DNA from: Pseudoips prasinana | Taxonomy: Eukaryota > Arthropoda > Insecta > Lepidoptera > Nolidae | NCBI GenBank assembly: GCA_951640165.1 | Contig: OX621251.1 | Coordinates: forward strand, 29,412,893-29,476,892 | Direction: 5' to 3' | Length of the DNA stretch: 64,000 nt | Shown here: positions 20,051-30,496 of the stretch, piece by piece | Layout: every line of letters begins with the position of its first letter | How positions within the stretch are numbered: position 1 is the first letter of the stretch | Made by a program: the position numbers and the translations under genes | The notes under the pieces: generated by a model | Told to the model about the DNA's origin: nothing | Databases searched by the model: none | The model's input: only the letters and a program-made list of their open reading frames with translations

Positions 20051-20183
20051 TGCGCATGTAATAATGTTATTCTGATATAATTTGTAATGTTGACATTTAA
20101 TATTGATATACTAACATAGTTATAAGTTTGATTTACTAACAATATATGGAATATTTATTAATCCGAAATAAATGAATAATAAT

Positions 20184-20395
20184 AATATACATTACTTCCA
20201 TGCAAATTTCCACTGAAAATTGGTTTGAACGAGATCTAGTAAGTAGTTTTTATAATACGTCTTAAATCGTAAACTGCAATTTACCTTCAATTCAAACAAC
20301 TACTACAATAACTTTTATATTATTAATTTTATATTGTTACTTGCTGCTACGGAACCCTTCATAGGCGAGTCCGACTCGCACTTGGTTGTTTTTTT
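20184..20395 (+). mobile_element. Family G repeat, right half
   Basis: Resumes with 'tacattacttccatgcaaat', 'ttggtttgaacgagatctag', 'acttgctgctacggaaccct', ending 'gagtccgactcgcacttggt' and T-rich DNA. Confidence 0.75.
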
Positions 20396-20576
20396 GTTTT
20401 TCAATTCTATTCGATTCAATTCACGTTTATTGCCAAAAATTATGGTTACATATTGATTTTACATATTATTATTAGAATAAAGTCCTCACATTTAGCCCAA
20501 AACCATGCAAATACAAAATAATATGAAATCAATAGGTACAGTTACGATAATTAAGTCGTAATGTGCAATCAAATTT
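20396..20576. other. Spacer with LINE-tail-like edge
   Basis: 'caattctattcgattcaatt' then 'cacgtttattgccaaaaatt' resembles the minus-strand 3' end of a retroposon (compare 49850). The rest is AT-rich and unassigned. Confidence 0.35.
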
Positions 20577-21206
20577 AAAAAAGCGGCCAAGTGCGATTTG
20601 GACTCACCCATGAAGGATTCCGTAGCAGCAAGTAACAATATAGAAGTAATAATATAAAAGTTCTTGTAGTAGTTGATTTAATGAAAGGGAAATTGCAGTT
20701 TATGATTTAGGACGTATTTAAAAAAAAATATTAACTAGATCTCGTTCAAACCAATTTTCGGTGGAAGTTTGCATGGAAGTAATGTATATCCTATATGTTT
20801 TTTAGTTTTATCATTCTCTTATTTTAGAAGTTACCATGGGGGTAGGGGACATATTTTACCACTTTGGAAGTGTCTCTCGCCAAAAATATTCTTTTTTTTA
20901 GTTTTATCACTCTCTCATTTTAGAACTTACAGTGGGGTGACCCATTTTACTACTTTGGAAGTGTCTCTCGCGCATACTATTCAGTTTAGAAGAAAATGAT
21001 ATTAGAAACCTCAATATAATTTATGAAGACCTATCCATAGACAGCCCACATGTATGGGTACGATTAAAAAATAATTTCCAAATCCAAGTTTCAAAAGTAC
21101 AGCCCTTATAGTTTCGGAAAAAAGTGGCTGTGACATACGGACGGACAGACAGACAGACATGACGAATCTATAAGGGTTCCGTTTTTTGCTACGGAACCCT
21201 AAAAAA
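20577..21206 (-). mobile_element. Family G repeat, uninterrupted inverted copy
   Basis: On the minus strand it runs from 'tttttagggttccgtagc' to 'tgggtgagtccaaatcgc' and 'acttggccgc'. It is arranged tail-to-tail with the split copy at 16400/20184. The internal block 'gcgagagacacttccaaagt' occurs twice in tandem (about 20860 and 20950). Confidence 0.75.
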
Positions 21207-21405
21207 ACCATAGCCTAAATAACTCATCGACAACTTTTATGTTCTTAATATTCGATACCCACAAATTACATTTTTTTATTGTCTTCACACAAACTTATCG
21301 GCGTCAGCCAAACAACACTTAATGTTGTAACTCATATAAATTCAATGCAGTAAAACAGTTATCTAAATTAAACAGTTTCCTGGTTTTATTTCAAGCAAGG
21401 ACCTG
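21207..21405. other. Unassigned spacer
   Basis: No feature recognised. Confidence 0.4.
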
Positions 21406-21709
21406 CAGTGTCTCATGCATAGACAGTCGGATTGTAAGCAATTTCACGAGAGTTTTTATCTCTACAGTATACACGTGAAAACAAACCTGCTTGCACTCGT
21501 CTAACGATCAAGTTCAACGTAGTTTTTTGGCCTAAATGCTCCGGTATATTTATCTACAGTGTCTCATGCATAGACAGTCGGATTGTGAGCAATTTCACGA
21601 GAGTTTTTATCTCTACAGTGTACAGGTGAAACCAAACCTGCTTGCACTCGTCCAACGATCAAGTTCAACGTAGTTTTTCGGCCTAAATGCTTCGGTATAT
21701 TTATCTACA
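21406..21709. repeat. Tandem duplication, about 151-bp unit, two copies
   Basis: 'cagtgtctcatgcatagac' opens both units (21406 and 21557) and 'cggtatatttatctaca' closes both. A handful of substitutions separate the copies. No coding content. Confidence 0.9.
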
Positions 21710-22049
21710 ATTTGTATCTCTGACGTCATAATACGAAATGTCGTGGGAAACATTTGACACAGCTTTCGTCCCATGTCAACAAGTATTAGGCTGTGGTCAG
21801 TAGCTGGATGGATCGTGCAAAGTACCCTTTAGCCTGCCATAATCCTTGGTGAGACTGGAGTGCTTTTGATGTATTAGCGCCGGGAAAATTGCGGAGAAAT
21901 TACGTAAATAGCTGGACCTAATATACTACCTACTAAAAGATCTGTGTACTATATAATGCTTTTAACGCGACTCCAAAATGAAGGTAAAAATTAATTAGAC
22001 TTTAGTATGTTACGGGATTTCTCCGTTGTTAGTGAACCGATTTTGTATG
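21710..22049. other. Unassigned DNA
   Basis: No feature recognised. Confidence 0.4.
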
Positions 22050-22212
22050 TAAGCCGCCGGTCCTCTACCTGACCTCTTTCCGGTTATGTCGCTAGTCGGC
22101 CCATGGGATCATGTCAATGATGAAATAGAAAATGCCCCTGTGTTTGCGCACAAAATTGAGGACTTTAATATTTCCCGCGCAGATGGCTGGTATCCATTGA
22201 GACTGGCCGCCC
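22050..22212 (+). mobile_element. SINE family S3, 3' part
   Basis: 'cggcccatgggatcatgtca', 'aatgcccctgtgtttgcgca', 'tcccgcgcagatggctgg', 'ccattgagactggccgcc' match the tail at 3130-3260. The tRNA-like head is missing. Confidence 0.6.
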
Positions 22213-22934
22213 TGACCTGAAATAAAAAAATCGGCTATGAGGACATTATACCATTGGTTCAAATAGTATTATATTTCAGATAACAAACTTCCCAATTATA
22301 TTAATATTTATTAGAGAAGATTATTATTAGAGAAGTGTCTACAAATAAGTTTAAAATAAATATTAGGTAAAGCCAAATTGTGTAGCATAATTATTACATA
22401 ATTTCTGATTATTTAAGTGACAAAAGTGCTTAGGATTAAGTTGTTCTGAGTCAACACACATGATTGTAATTAATCTTAAGTATATTTTTCTACTGAGTCT
22501 TCTGGCAGTGTTTCTCAGTAGCTGCCAAGTCATGCACTGCACGGTGGGGTAAAAAAAGTGACGATTCCACATAAATGTAAAATTTTTACGTAATAAATTA
22601 TTTTTGACTTTGCTTTACTCTGGTATGAGCGCCGCGTAACATAATAATCACTAATAGTGAATGTAAATGTCAGTGAAAATATGTAATATTATTAATCACA
22701 TTTATTTCAATGACATTGACATTAATTGATCATAAGTTTGCACACATTGATTGTTGGCGAATATTTAAGCTTAAAAGCCTTCAGACCTCGGTCAAAAATT
22801 TGCGATAACTACAATAATGGTATGAAAACCTGTAGTATTCAGAATCGGGGCTAATTTTACACCATTCTACGTATAACGCTTTATGTCCATTTTTTTTAAA
22901 CTCGACGCTCGCACTAATGCCTCTAATCACTGTG
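22213..22934. other. Unassigned AT-rich DNA
   Basis: No feature recognised over about 720 bp. Confidence 0.4.
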
Positions 22935-23076
22935 TCGCGGGGTACTTTACAAACATATAACAGACGGACACAAATTACAGACTCAACACAACTATTTGTA
23001 CGTCACACAAATAGTTTTCCGACGTGGGACACGAAGCGGCGAGGCGACTGTCTTAGCCGCTGCGCCACACGTGCAT
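22935..23076 (-). mobile_element. tRNA-derived SINE, family S1
   Basis: The minus strand reads 'cacgtgtggcgcagcggcta' (A box within) followed by 'agacagtcgcctcgccgctt', as at 41300-41540 and 59130. The B-box segment is decayed and the body ('aaactatttgtgtga') is short. Confidence 0.7.
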
Positions 23077-23124
23077 CCATTAGCTATAATGTGCACATAC
23101 TTTTATTGAATTTATACAGCAATA

Positions 23125-23166
23125 TTCCCCGCGATGATACAGGAATTCCTGTACCATCGCGGGGAA
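23125..23166. repeat. 42-bp palindrome without loop
   Basis: Centred on 'aggaattcct', with outer arms 'ttccccgcgatg' and 'catcgcggggaa'. One mismatched pair. GC-rich at the ends, unlike the surroundings. Confidence 0.9.
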
Positions 23167-23214
23167 ATTTACAAACATAAAATTGTCGGACAAAAAGCAC
23201 ACCCAGACTCCGAA

Positions 23215-23420
23215 CAATTATTTATATAGCAGTCGGCTATTTTTCTAGACAACAAAGCCGATGGAGAACTCCGTCATCCTACGGAAGGGTGCTAGTAAAG
23301 GAACTCTAAGTTAGATCGGCCAGTGTGAATCGTAGCTTAACGCAGAGCACCTACACCCAGATTGGTAGGGGGTGCTGGTTCGAGGACTGCCGGACGATAT
23401 AATTTATAATTTGCATTTTA
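23215..23420 (+). mobile_element. tRNA-like repeat/SINE, family S4
   Basis: Shares 'agcagtcggctatttttct', 'cgtagcttaacgcagagc', the B-box-like 'gctggttcgaggactgccgg' and 'ttataatttgcattt' with 35340-35530. The B box lies towards the 3' side of the shared block, so the tRNA-like part may be internal. Confidence 0.5.
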
Positions 23421-23514
23421 ACATTTGAAACTATTTTTGACTCATACAGATGTGGGTCTGTTATGCAGCTTGCGGAAACCGGGGATCGAACTTGAAATAT
23501 ACATATGCATGTTA

Positions 23515-23704
23515 TAAGTTAGATTCCCGCAACATCAGTGATCAGAATTGGAACACCTGGGCACCAAGGTAATTGTCACCGTAGTAATCTGACGATATCA
23601 AATAATCTTGCTCATCACACAAAGATATATTCTAGCTGGAGATTGAACCCACGACCTCTGGTTTAGCAGCCAGGGTCACAAACCACTAGACCAACAAGCC
23701 ACAT
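23515..23704 (-). mobile_element. tRNA-derived SINE, family S5
   Basis: On the minus strand 'ggcttgttggtctagtgg' (A box) and 'ggtcgtgggttcaatctcc' (B box) are about 30 bp apart, the spacing of a tRNA promoter. The would-be acceptor stem does not pair, so it is a SINE head and not a tRNA gene. The body continues to about 23515. Confidence 0.55.
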
Positions 23705-23805
23705 TCATGATCACAAATATTTGTCTTCTACATTATCTATGAATTGGTTACTGCAGGAAAACATCTTCTGATACCGTCATCAGATTATTTTCAATAACTC
23801 TGCCC

Positions 23806-24094
23806 CGCGGTTTTACCCGCGTTAAATTTTATAAATTATCACAGCTCCTCCCCGTAGGTGATAGTGTGATAATATGCCTATATACCCGACCTCTTAGTAA
23901 TATTCATGCGAAATTTAAAGTAAATCCATACAGTACTTTTTGAGTTTGGCACGATACATACAGACAAACAGACCAAAATTCTAAAAACTATATTTTTGGC
24001 TTCGATATCGTTGTAGATCATGCCTCAAGTATCCTTTAAAAAAAATATTCAATGTACAGTTTTGACTTTCCTACGATTTTATTATATGAATAGA
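23806..24094 (-). mobile_element. Helitron-like element, variant 2
   Basis: The minus strand starts TCTATTCATATAATAAAATC and ends in 'cgcgggtaaaaccgcggggc', with a GC stem, but the final CTAG is lost. Same variant as 62497, 63080 and 63681 (shared 'actttttgagtttggc', 'tttttggcttcgatatcg'). Confidence 0.75.
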
Positions 24095-24104
24095 TCCTGG
24101 TCTA

Positions 24105-24240
24105 ATCGACGCAAAATGGTTGCCTGGAAGCTTCGATCAATGACTGCTATTATTGATCGAAGCCTGGAAGAGATTAATTTCCTTGTTAGAAACCTTTGCT
24201 TTGTTTTACTTATTTTTGCAATAAAGTGTACTTCTTCTTC
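24105..24240 (+). mobile_element. LINE 3' tail (family V-like) with mini-insertion
   Basis: 'ggttgcctggaagagatta' and 'tttgcaataaagtgtacttc' resemble the 3' end of the LINE at 61502-62414. Interrupted by the 32-bp palindromic insertion at 24131-24162. Confidence 0.6.
24131..24162. mobile_element. Ultra-short palindromic insertion (32 bp) with 8-bp duplication
   Basis: Eleven-base arms CTTCGATCAAT and ATTGATCGAAG around 'gactgctatt'. It is flanked by perfect CCTGGAAG duplicates (24123-24130 and 24163-24170). The empty site 'gttgcctggaagagat' is visible at 62292-62310. Partner of 9536-9557. Confidence 0.75.
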
Positions 24241-24754
24241 TACAAGCCTTACGTTGACCTACATAACGTCAGCTATGACCTCTACTAAAAAACAATACCC
24301 CGAAAGATTTTAATTACGTAGGTCCATCTCTATTTTTCTTCAAGTGTTGGCTCATTAAAGAAATAAATTATATTTACTCAGTGCTAATTGTTTCGAATAG
24401 GGCCGTTGGTACTCGACAGTCTATTAACTTAGTGAAATTAAATATAAACGTTGAGCAATTAGCTTTTCTTCCAACAGGTCAGCAGTTTTTGATTCAAGCC
24501 TGTTAATGGAAGGCTTTAACGGACTGATAAAAGCTAAATTGGTATCTTTTCGCAAGTTTTAGGCCGAATCTATTTGGTATACCTTGTTAAAATTTAATAA
24601 TAATAAAATAAAATTATTAATAATGTATCGTGCAAATTAATTAACTTATTGATAATTGATAAAAGCTATTCTAGAATTTTAAGAAAAGAATAACATAACG
24701 TATTGTTAGTTCCAGTGCAGACAACATTACTGGGACAATTCTTGTGTAACACTT
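24241..24754. other. Unassigned AT-rich DNA
   Basis: No feature recognised. Confidence 0.4.
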
Positions 24755-24870
24755 GTGTAATCTGTCAAATTACTTTTATAGATTTTCAACTTTAGCACAT
24801 TAGCATTAGGCTCAGTTTCAATTGGGGAAATTTGACAAATTTGGGTAGCTTGATGTATTGGCGTCTGTAC
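24755..24870. mobile_element. MITE family A, left end truncated
   Basis: 'taatctgtcaaatta', 'atagattttcaactttagca', 'ttggggaaatttgacaaatt' and the closing 'gcgtctgtac'. The outer left repeat is missing. Confidence 0.65.
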
Positions 24871-24934
24871 ATTTCTGCGAATCATCTGCGAATGTTCTAC
24901 ACAGCCGCGGTGGCATCTGTAGTGTATACTCATT

Positions 24935-25097
24935 GATTTAAAGAACTTGCTTTGAGCAGCCGCTTCCAGCGACCATCTTGTAGGGGGCTTGTCCACGCTG
25001 CGTCGTCCGGTACGTGATTGCCACTCGAGAACCTTTCTGCCCCAGCGGCCGTCGGTTCAACGAGTTGCCACTACTTCAACTTAGCAAGTATTCTTCG
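24935..25097 (-). mobile_element. RTE LINE, 3' coding fragment
   Basis: The minus strand carries 'ggccgctggggcagaaaggt' and 'tctcgagtggcaatcacgta', matching the GRWGRKVLEWR region of 10386-10922. Frame-broken. Confidence 0.7.
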
Positions 25098-25516
25098 GAA
25101 ACAAAAAAATCACGTCACGTCTAAAGAATGCTTAATACAGAAGGATCTAGAAAAACTGCCACTAAATTTAAATCAATGTTTTATATGTAAGTAGTGCATT
25201 ATAGTATAAAAATATCTTTGTTGTCTTCGATTTATCATAAAGATTATATTTTACCCGCTTTTAATGAACCCTGTGTTTTTAACCAATTTTCATAGTCTTC
25301 CATTCGCTTTATTTTGATCCATATTCGTTGGGAAGAAATTGGCGTGATACGAAACAATGAGGTTTTGCTACCCTCTTAACTACTGGAGTTAAATTTTTGA
25401 TAATAAAAGATGATGACCTCAAAAATACGCTTTTGCATGTCTGTTTAGGGGATGATAAGCTAGATGAGGCTGAGATCAAACTCAACCTTTATATTCGATT
25501 TAGAGCAATTTAACTT
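25098..25516. other. Unassigned DNA
   Basis: No feature recognised. Confidence 0.4.
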
Positions 25517-25735
25517 CGTGAAAAAGACGGGCCTGGCGTGGTTTAAGTTCTATCCTTTCACGCCAGAGGTCGGGGGTTCAGATTTTGTGTGCATGTACAA
25601 GTCTGTTTGTCCTGAGTCTGGGTGTAATTATCTATATAGGTATGTATTTACAAAAGAAATTAGAATATCAGTTATCTGATTTCTATAGTACAAGCTCTGC
25701 TTATTTTGGAATCAGATGGCCGTGTATAAACAATA
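25517..25735 (+). mobile_element. tRNA-derived SINE, family S2
   Basis: The head 'tggcgtggtttaagttctat', 'cacgccagaggtcgggggtt' and 'cagattttgtgtgcatgtac' is tRNA-like. The body 'ctgagtctgggtgtaattat' and 'gcttattttggaatcagatg' is shared with 26835, 48541 and 55682. The B box is mutated here (cag for cga). Confidence 0.75.
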
Positions 25736-25924
25736 TCCCAGTATATCATTTATTTATTATATTAATTAATTATATTGTAGGATGTTGAGTTCTATGGTGG
25801 ACTCTTAATTGTTGAACTAAAAACTTCTTTAGGTGTCTTGCGTTTGAGATGGAAGAATTGAAATCGCGACACTGTAACCGTTACCGTATACATAAGTATG
25901 TAAAATATAATATACATAAGTATG

Positions 25925-26400
25925 TAAAATAAAATAAAAAAGGTTTTTATTCACGTAGACTTTAAAAAAGCGCTTGTAAATAGTCAGAACATGTTTGTAG
26001 TAATATAGTTGTATACATTAGATATTATTTCTAGTAACATAGATATTTAGGTACATATTGTATGAAAACATTTATAAAATTTATTTTATTACAGCAATGA
26101 TATTTAGCTAGCTCGTATCAAGTTATTGTCAAGAGATTATGTTTAATTATCTAGTTTAAATCTAATATTTTTACTACATATTGTCAATGGTTCTTTCTAT
26201 ATTAAAGGTATTATTATTATGACGGACCTTGTGTTAATAACGAAGGTCGCGCTTTAATGCTACCACCGGATCCAATGCGCCCCAACTGAGAAGACCCAGC
26301 GAAACAAACTCAGTGGGTTCATCTACTACCGGTTTCAACACGACCCAGTTGAGACGGTCCGGCGAAACATACTCAAGCGGGCATGAACACGGGATTTGGT
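25925..26400 (-). mobile_element. LINE 3'-end repeat, family U (longest copy)
   Basis: From the (AAAAT)n edge and 'ttattcacgtagactttaaa' through 'ggttctttctatattaaagg' to 'ccactgagtttgtttcgctg' on the minus strand. It extends further upstream ('accggtagtagatgaaccca') than other copies, which suggests where the parent element continues. Confidence 0.75.
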
Positions 26401-26725
26401 CCAATTAGAGTAATTATTTAGTAGGCAAACACAATATATGCTCGATCGGTTGTCTGAATGCTTATTATTTTAGATTATATTTAGGTATACAAAAGAAAAA
26501 CTTCGAAACAATAACATTATTCATTTTGAGACAGAGTCATTAATTTTAAATTAAGTATATGATAGCAATCATTTACAGATAGTTCACTTAACACATTTAT
26601 ATAATAATATATTGTTTACGTACGTACCTACATAATACTCGTAGTTCAGTTTAAGATTATTTATTTTAGTAGGATTTTGTTTTTACTATTACGCTTTATT
26701 TATCATTTCTTCATATAGGTACAAA
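26401..26725. other. Unassigned AT-rich DNA
   Basis: No feature recognised. Confidence 0.4.
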
Positions 26726-26818
26726 TAAAAAAAAACCGGCAAAAGCGGCAGCCTGGTGACAGACGGACAGACAGACAGACAGCGAAGTCTTAGTAATAGG
26801 GTTCTGTTTTAAGCTTTA
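26726..26818 (-). mobile_element. Family G repeat, internally deleted
   Basis: 'aaaaaccggc' at one end, 'aatagggttctgtttt' at the other, with 'acagacggacagacagac' between. The middle of the element is missing. Confidence 0.6.
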
Positions 26819-26834
26819 TAATAATAATAATAAT

Positions 26835-27091
26835 ATTCTGGGACATTATTTACACACGGCTATCTGATCCCAAACTAAGCAGAGCTTGTATTATGGAAAC
26901 CAGATAACTGATATACTACATATAATAGGTACTTTTCTTTTGTAAATACATACTTATATAGATAATTACACCCAGACTCAGGAGAAACAGACATGTTCAT
27001 GCACACAAATATCTGTCCTGGGTGGGAATCGAACCCACGACCTCCGGCGTGAAAAGCAAGCATTTGCCAACCACGCCAACCTTTGGGTACA
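26835..27091 (-). mobile_element. tRNA-derived SINE, family S2 (best copy)
   Basis: On the minus strand 'ggttggcgtggttggcaaat' (A box) and 'ggtcgtgggttcgattccca' (B box) form a clear Pol III promoter, followed by the body ('ctgagtctgggtgtaattat', 'tagtttgggatcagatagcc'). Confidence 0.85.
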
Positions 27092-27621
27092 GAACCCTAA
27101 AAATAATACCCGCACACATATTTCAAAGAGTCTCAATGCTGGGCTCGTTATGCAGTCAATAACGACTGTATGCATATCGTTAAGCCATGACAGAAATTTA
27201 CTAGACGGTTTTTTTTCCAAGAACATATACATATATTTAGGAATACCGGCTGCCCATATCTGAACTAGAGAGGATATTTCATCAAATCGTCTAAACACTA
27301 TAACCGAAAACACATCGACCTAAATTTACTGATAATCCCCAATAAGATCAAAAGTTTGCAGATAAAAAGTGGCGCGGCTCTCGAAAAGTTCTTTGATATA
27401 GCCAAGCCCATAAAAAAGTATTTTAAGTAAGTACTAGGTACTTAAACTGTTGTCTCCAAGTTTTAAATGGGCTTGGTCTTTGGAGATTTTTTGGTGAACC
27501 CATAAAATTATCAATACCAAAGGTTTCACTTTATGTATATACTTCTAAATTTTATGTATGTTTGATTTTAATTTTGCATTAATACTACCGCTTTTTACAA
27601 AACATTTGATTGTGGAATATA
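27092..27621. other. Unassigned DNA
   Basis: 'gggtacagaaccctaaaaat' at the left edge resembles a family G end; otherwise nothing recognised. Confidence 0.35.
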
Positions 27622-27735
27622 TTATTATAACTCTTTATTGTACACCAAAATATTAATCAGTACAAGAACAATACACATTAGAGAGAACAGTACAATGGGC
27701 AGTCTTATCTTATAAATGTGATCTCTTCCAGACAA
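27622..27735 (-). mobile_element. LINE 3' tail, family V
   Basis: 'aactctttattgtacacc' through 'gggcagtcttatcttataa' and 'gtgatctcttccagacaacc', inverted relative to 62290-62410. Confidence 0.7.
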
Positions 27736-28162
27736 CCTACTTAGGAAATAGGAGAAAGGATACAGTCACGGCTAGTTGCGGGTGTACAGAGTGTTTAAAT
27801 AAGGTACCTACTCTTGGGTACATACTACATACTAAAAAATAAATAAATAATAAAAATAAAATACATTGTAATATGCATCCTATTACGTACAATAAAATAT
27901 TTATAAACCACATACTAGATATGTACTAATATCATAAACTACATATAATCATATATATACTGTAATAGGAGTCATCAATAACATTGAAGATGCTATTACA
28001 TTAAATTAATTTAAATTAAATTACAGTAAATTAAATGAAATGAAATTACTGATGAACCGGTATTGACAAATAATGATCCTTTAAAAGGAATATAAGACTT
28101 ATATAGAGTTTGTCATATCTCTGGATGTCATATGCCTAGACAATACTGCTTTTAAATAACAA
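27736..28162. other. Unassigned AT-rich DNA
   Basis: Repeated 'aaattaaat' words near 28000-28045; nothing else. Confidence 0.4.
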
Positions 28163-28345
28163 TATGTATCATCATCATGTCAGCCAAAGTATGTCCACTG
28201 CTGGATAAAAGCCTCCCCAAAGAATGGGGGATATGCCATAATCGCCACGCTTGGCAGACGGGTTGGCGATCCCAGTTTGATGCATAGTTCACAGAAAAAC
28301 GCTGCTGCCTGTTCTCTGGTAGGTATTCTCTCGTATAATTATAAC
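28163..28345 (-). mobile_element. RTE-tailed SINE
   Basis: 'atcatcatgtcagccaaagt', 'atgtccactgctggataaaa', 'cttggcagacgggttggcga' on the plus strand match the minus-strand copies at 4456 and 4782. Confidence 0.7.
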
Positions 28346-28360
28346 ATGTATGTATATCTA

Positions 28361-28603
28361 TATAAAATAAAATAAAATAAAATAAAAAAGGTTTTTATTC
28401 ACGTAGACTTTAAAAAAGCGCTTGTAAATAGTCAGAACATGTTTGGAGTAATACAGTTATTATTTCTAGTCACATATTACATATATTTAGGTACACGGAA
28501 TGTTAAAACATTTTTAGAATTTATTTTATAATGGTAGTGACATTTAGCTAGCTTGTATTAAGTTATTGTCAAGGAGATTATTATATTATAATAATCAATA
28601 GAG
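28361..28603 (-). mobile_element. LINE 3'-end repeat, family U
   Basis: (AAAAT)n edge, 'ttcacgtagactttaaaaa', 'gcgcttgtaaatagtcagaa', then 'tttagctagcttgtattaag'. Confidence 0.8.
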
Positions 28604-28659
28604 TAATTTTGGTTAATAAAATTACCAAAGTTTTATCTCTATCGCTGCTATGGTTACCA

Positions 28660-28905
28660 CGAATAAAATATGACACCTGCCACCTTTTTTTGTTAAGGAA
28701 GTCGGAATGCCTACGCATCTCACCCGCAAAATGTGTCTGCGAGTGGGTATGTCGGACTCACACAGACTGAACCTGGCGTGGACTTCTCTAGCGCCTGTTG
28801 GAGGAAGCCACGGGAAGACGGGAATGTTGCCCGGGTTCCCCCCTTTTGTGCCATCCTTCAGGTGGTGGGGACTGGGAAAGCTTTGGATGACACCTACCAC
28901 CTAAG
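28660..28905 (+). mobile_element. Interspersed repeat, family R
   Basis: Colinear with 3825-4125: 'gtcggaatgcctacgcatct', 'cacccgcaaaatgtgtctgc', 'gggtatgtcggactcacac', 'cttctctagcgcctgttgg'. Confidence 0.55.
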
Positions 28906-28990
28906 TTCTTTAGGGCTTAGTTTTGAATATATTTTTTAAGTTCATTGAGCTTAATTTTTAATATAATAATAATATTTTGTATATATTTTT

Positions 28991-29045
28991 ACTTATTCTA
29001 CAGCGGCCAATATAGTGTGTAGACATTGGCCGTAGAATAAGTTAC
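28991..29045. repeat. Short foldback
   Basis: 'acttattctacagcggccaa' against 'ttggccgtagaataagt', with a two-base gap in one arm and a spacer of about 12 bp. Confidence 0.75.
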
Positions 29046-29184
29046 TATTATTTATAATGTAAAAATATATACGGGATAGCCGATCCATCGATAACAAAAA
29101 AATAAATTTAGGTCCATTGATAACATTTTCATAACTTTCATCAAAGTGACGAAGGTGATGTGTTTATGCATAAAAGAAAAACTC

Positions 29185-29350
29185 GAAAAGATTCAGTTTC
29201 AAAAATAATAAAAATTCAGTAAATCAGAAAAAGAAAACAGTGCTTGAAAACTATCAAAAGTCGCAGAACATAGATAGGTCTACGTTCTGCGAGTTTTGAT
29301 AGTTTTCGATCACTGATCTCTTTTTCTTTAAAACTGAATCTCTTTGAATT
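29185..29350. repeat. Imperfect foldback, about 75-bp arms
   Basis: The inner arms 'gaaaactatcaaaagtcgca' and 'gcgagttttgatagttttc' are strong. The outer arms ('aagattcagttt' and 'aaactgaatctctt') are looser, so the left arm carries an insertion relative to the right. Confidence 0.7.
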
Positions 29351-30496
29351 TCAGATAGTCCACGACACGAGGGACCTACATTTATTTTAGAAAGTTTATA
29401 TTGCGTTTTATTTATATTGCATGTGTGCATAGTCTATAGAACCTTTCAGGTGAGCCAGGGCAAATTATGTCCTAGACTAATGACTTTTTCTTTTGCCAAA
29501 CAAACAAATGGTAGCATAATCATCAGATTACAAGCTCACCAGCGCTTTTTGAGCATCTACAGTAGCTGTGGCTTGCATGTAACGCTTGACGCCATTAGAC
29601 AAGGCTAGGCACCTATACAACTCTTCATAAAAACATCCTAAGAACGTAAATCCACATTTTTGAAATCCATGCAACGTCACAAGCAAACTAACACTTAGAT
29701 AGAGATAGGTATACCTACTTCCATCAACGTGGCATTAACTCACGCCCTACCAACTCGTAAACCAGCGAACAAGCAGTACCTTACATAGAGACATACCCTT
29801 TTATTCGCGCCGCAGCTATTTTTGCCATTCACCTCTCAGCTTACTACTTAAATGGCCTATCGACCATTCCAATCTCGTTCAAAAATAATACGTATTTTAA
29901 TTGAATATGACTCAGTTTGTATTGCATTGGTATGAGCGATAAGATACGACTGAAAATGTACGAGTGAGTGGCGTCGACGCCGGCTTACTAATTGGGACTA
30001 TTCATTACCCGCTTTCTGCCATCAGGTTCAGTTTAAGCAGTCAAGCGCTTTGTGTTATACAGAGCTGTATTTATTTTATACTTCCAAGTTGGCGCACAAT
30101 TATACGGCCGAGAAGCGGTTGCCGTAGCCTATGATGCGTGCTAAAAACATTGTCACTCACTCAAGGGTTGGGTAACCATCCCTGTCTCAGTAGGTTCTGT
30201 AAATCTTCCTCAAACCCGAACCACAACATTAACATTATAGTGTTATTATCTGGATTGTAAACTGAAAGTCAGAAGTACTTACCCAGTCAAGCTGCTCATA
30301 CAGAATGAAGGAACTGGCTAGGGATTTAGGAGTTAAAATTTTTAAACATCGAAGGCGTTACCTAACTGCTTTGTTATTTTTAAAAGTTAAACAAGTCACA
30401 AACTTTATACATCTTTAAACTTATAAGGAGCTACATGTGTCTGAATTCATAAACGTAAAACCTCGAAGGATTAACATGCTTTTTATATTTTAAATA
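29351..30496. other. Unassigned DNA, least repeat-like stretch
   Basis: About 1.15 kb with closer-to-average base composition (notably about 29760-30170) and no match to the window's repeat families. No reading frame over about 60 codons looks protein-like. If single-copy host DNA exists here, this is a candidate. Confidence 0.4.

Larger units (their letters stand above)
16723..20183 (+). mobile_element. Decayed long LINE, family C (CR1/Rex-like), nested in family G
   Basis: About 3.46 kb with ORF1 (16792-17265), ORF2 in several frames (17269-20050) and a 3' end 'gaaataaatgaataataata'. Flanks 'aaaaaacatata' and 'tatacattacttcc' are contiguous in the uninterrupted family G copy at 20577-21206, which fixes both insertion edges. 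The (AAT)n tail obscures the target duplication. Multiple frame breaks and an internal loss in the endonuclease mark it as much older than the LINE at 11.6 kb. Confidence 0.8.

Noticed and set aside
23634..23704. Candidate tRNA gene on the minus strand
   Set aside because: A and B boxes are present, but the acceptor stem does not pair and a SINE body follows.
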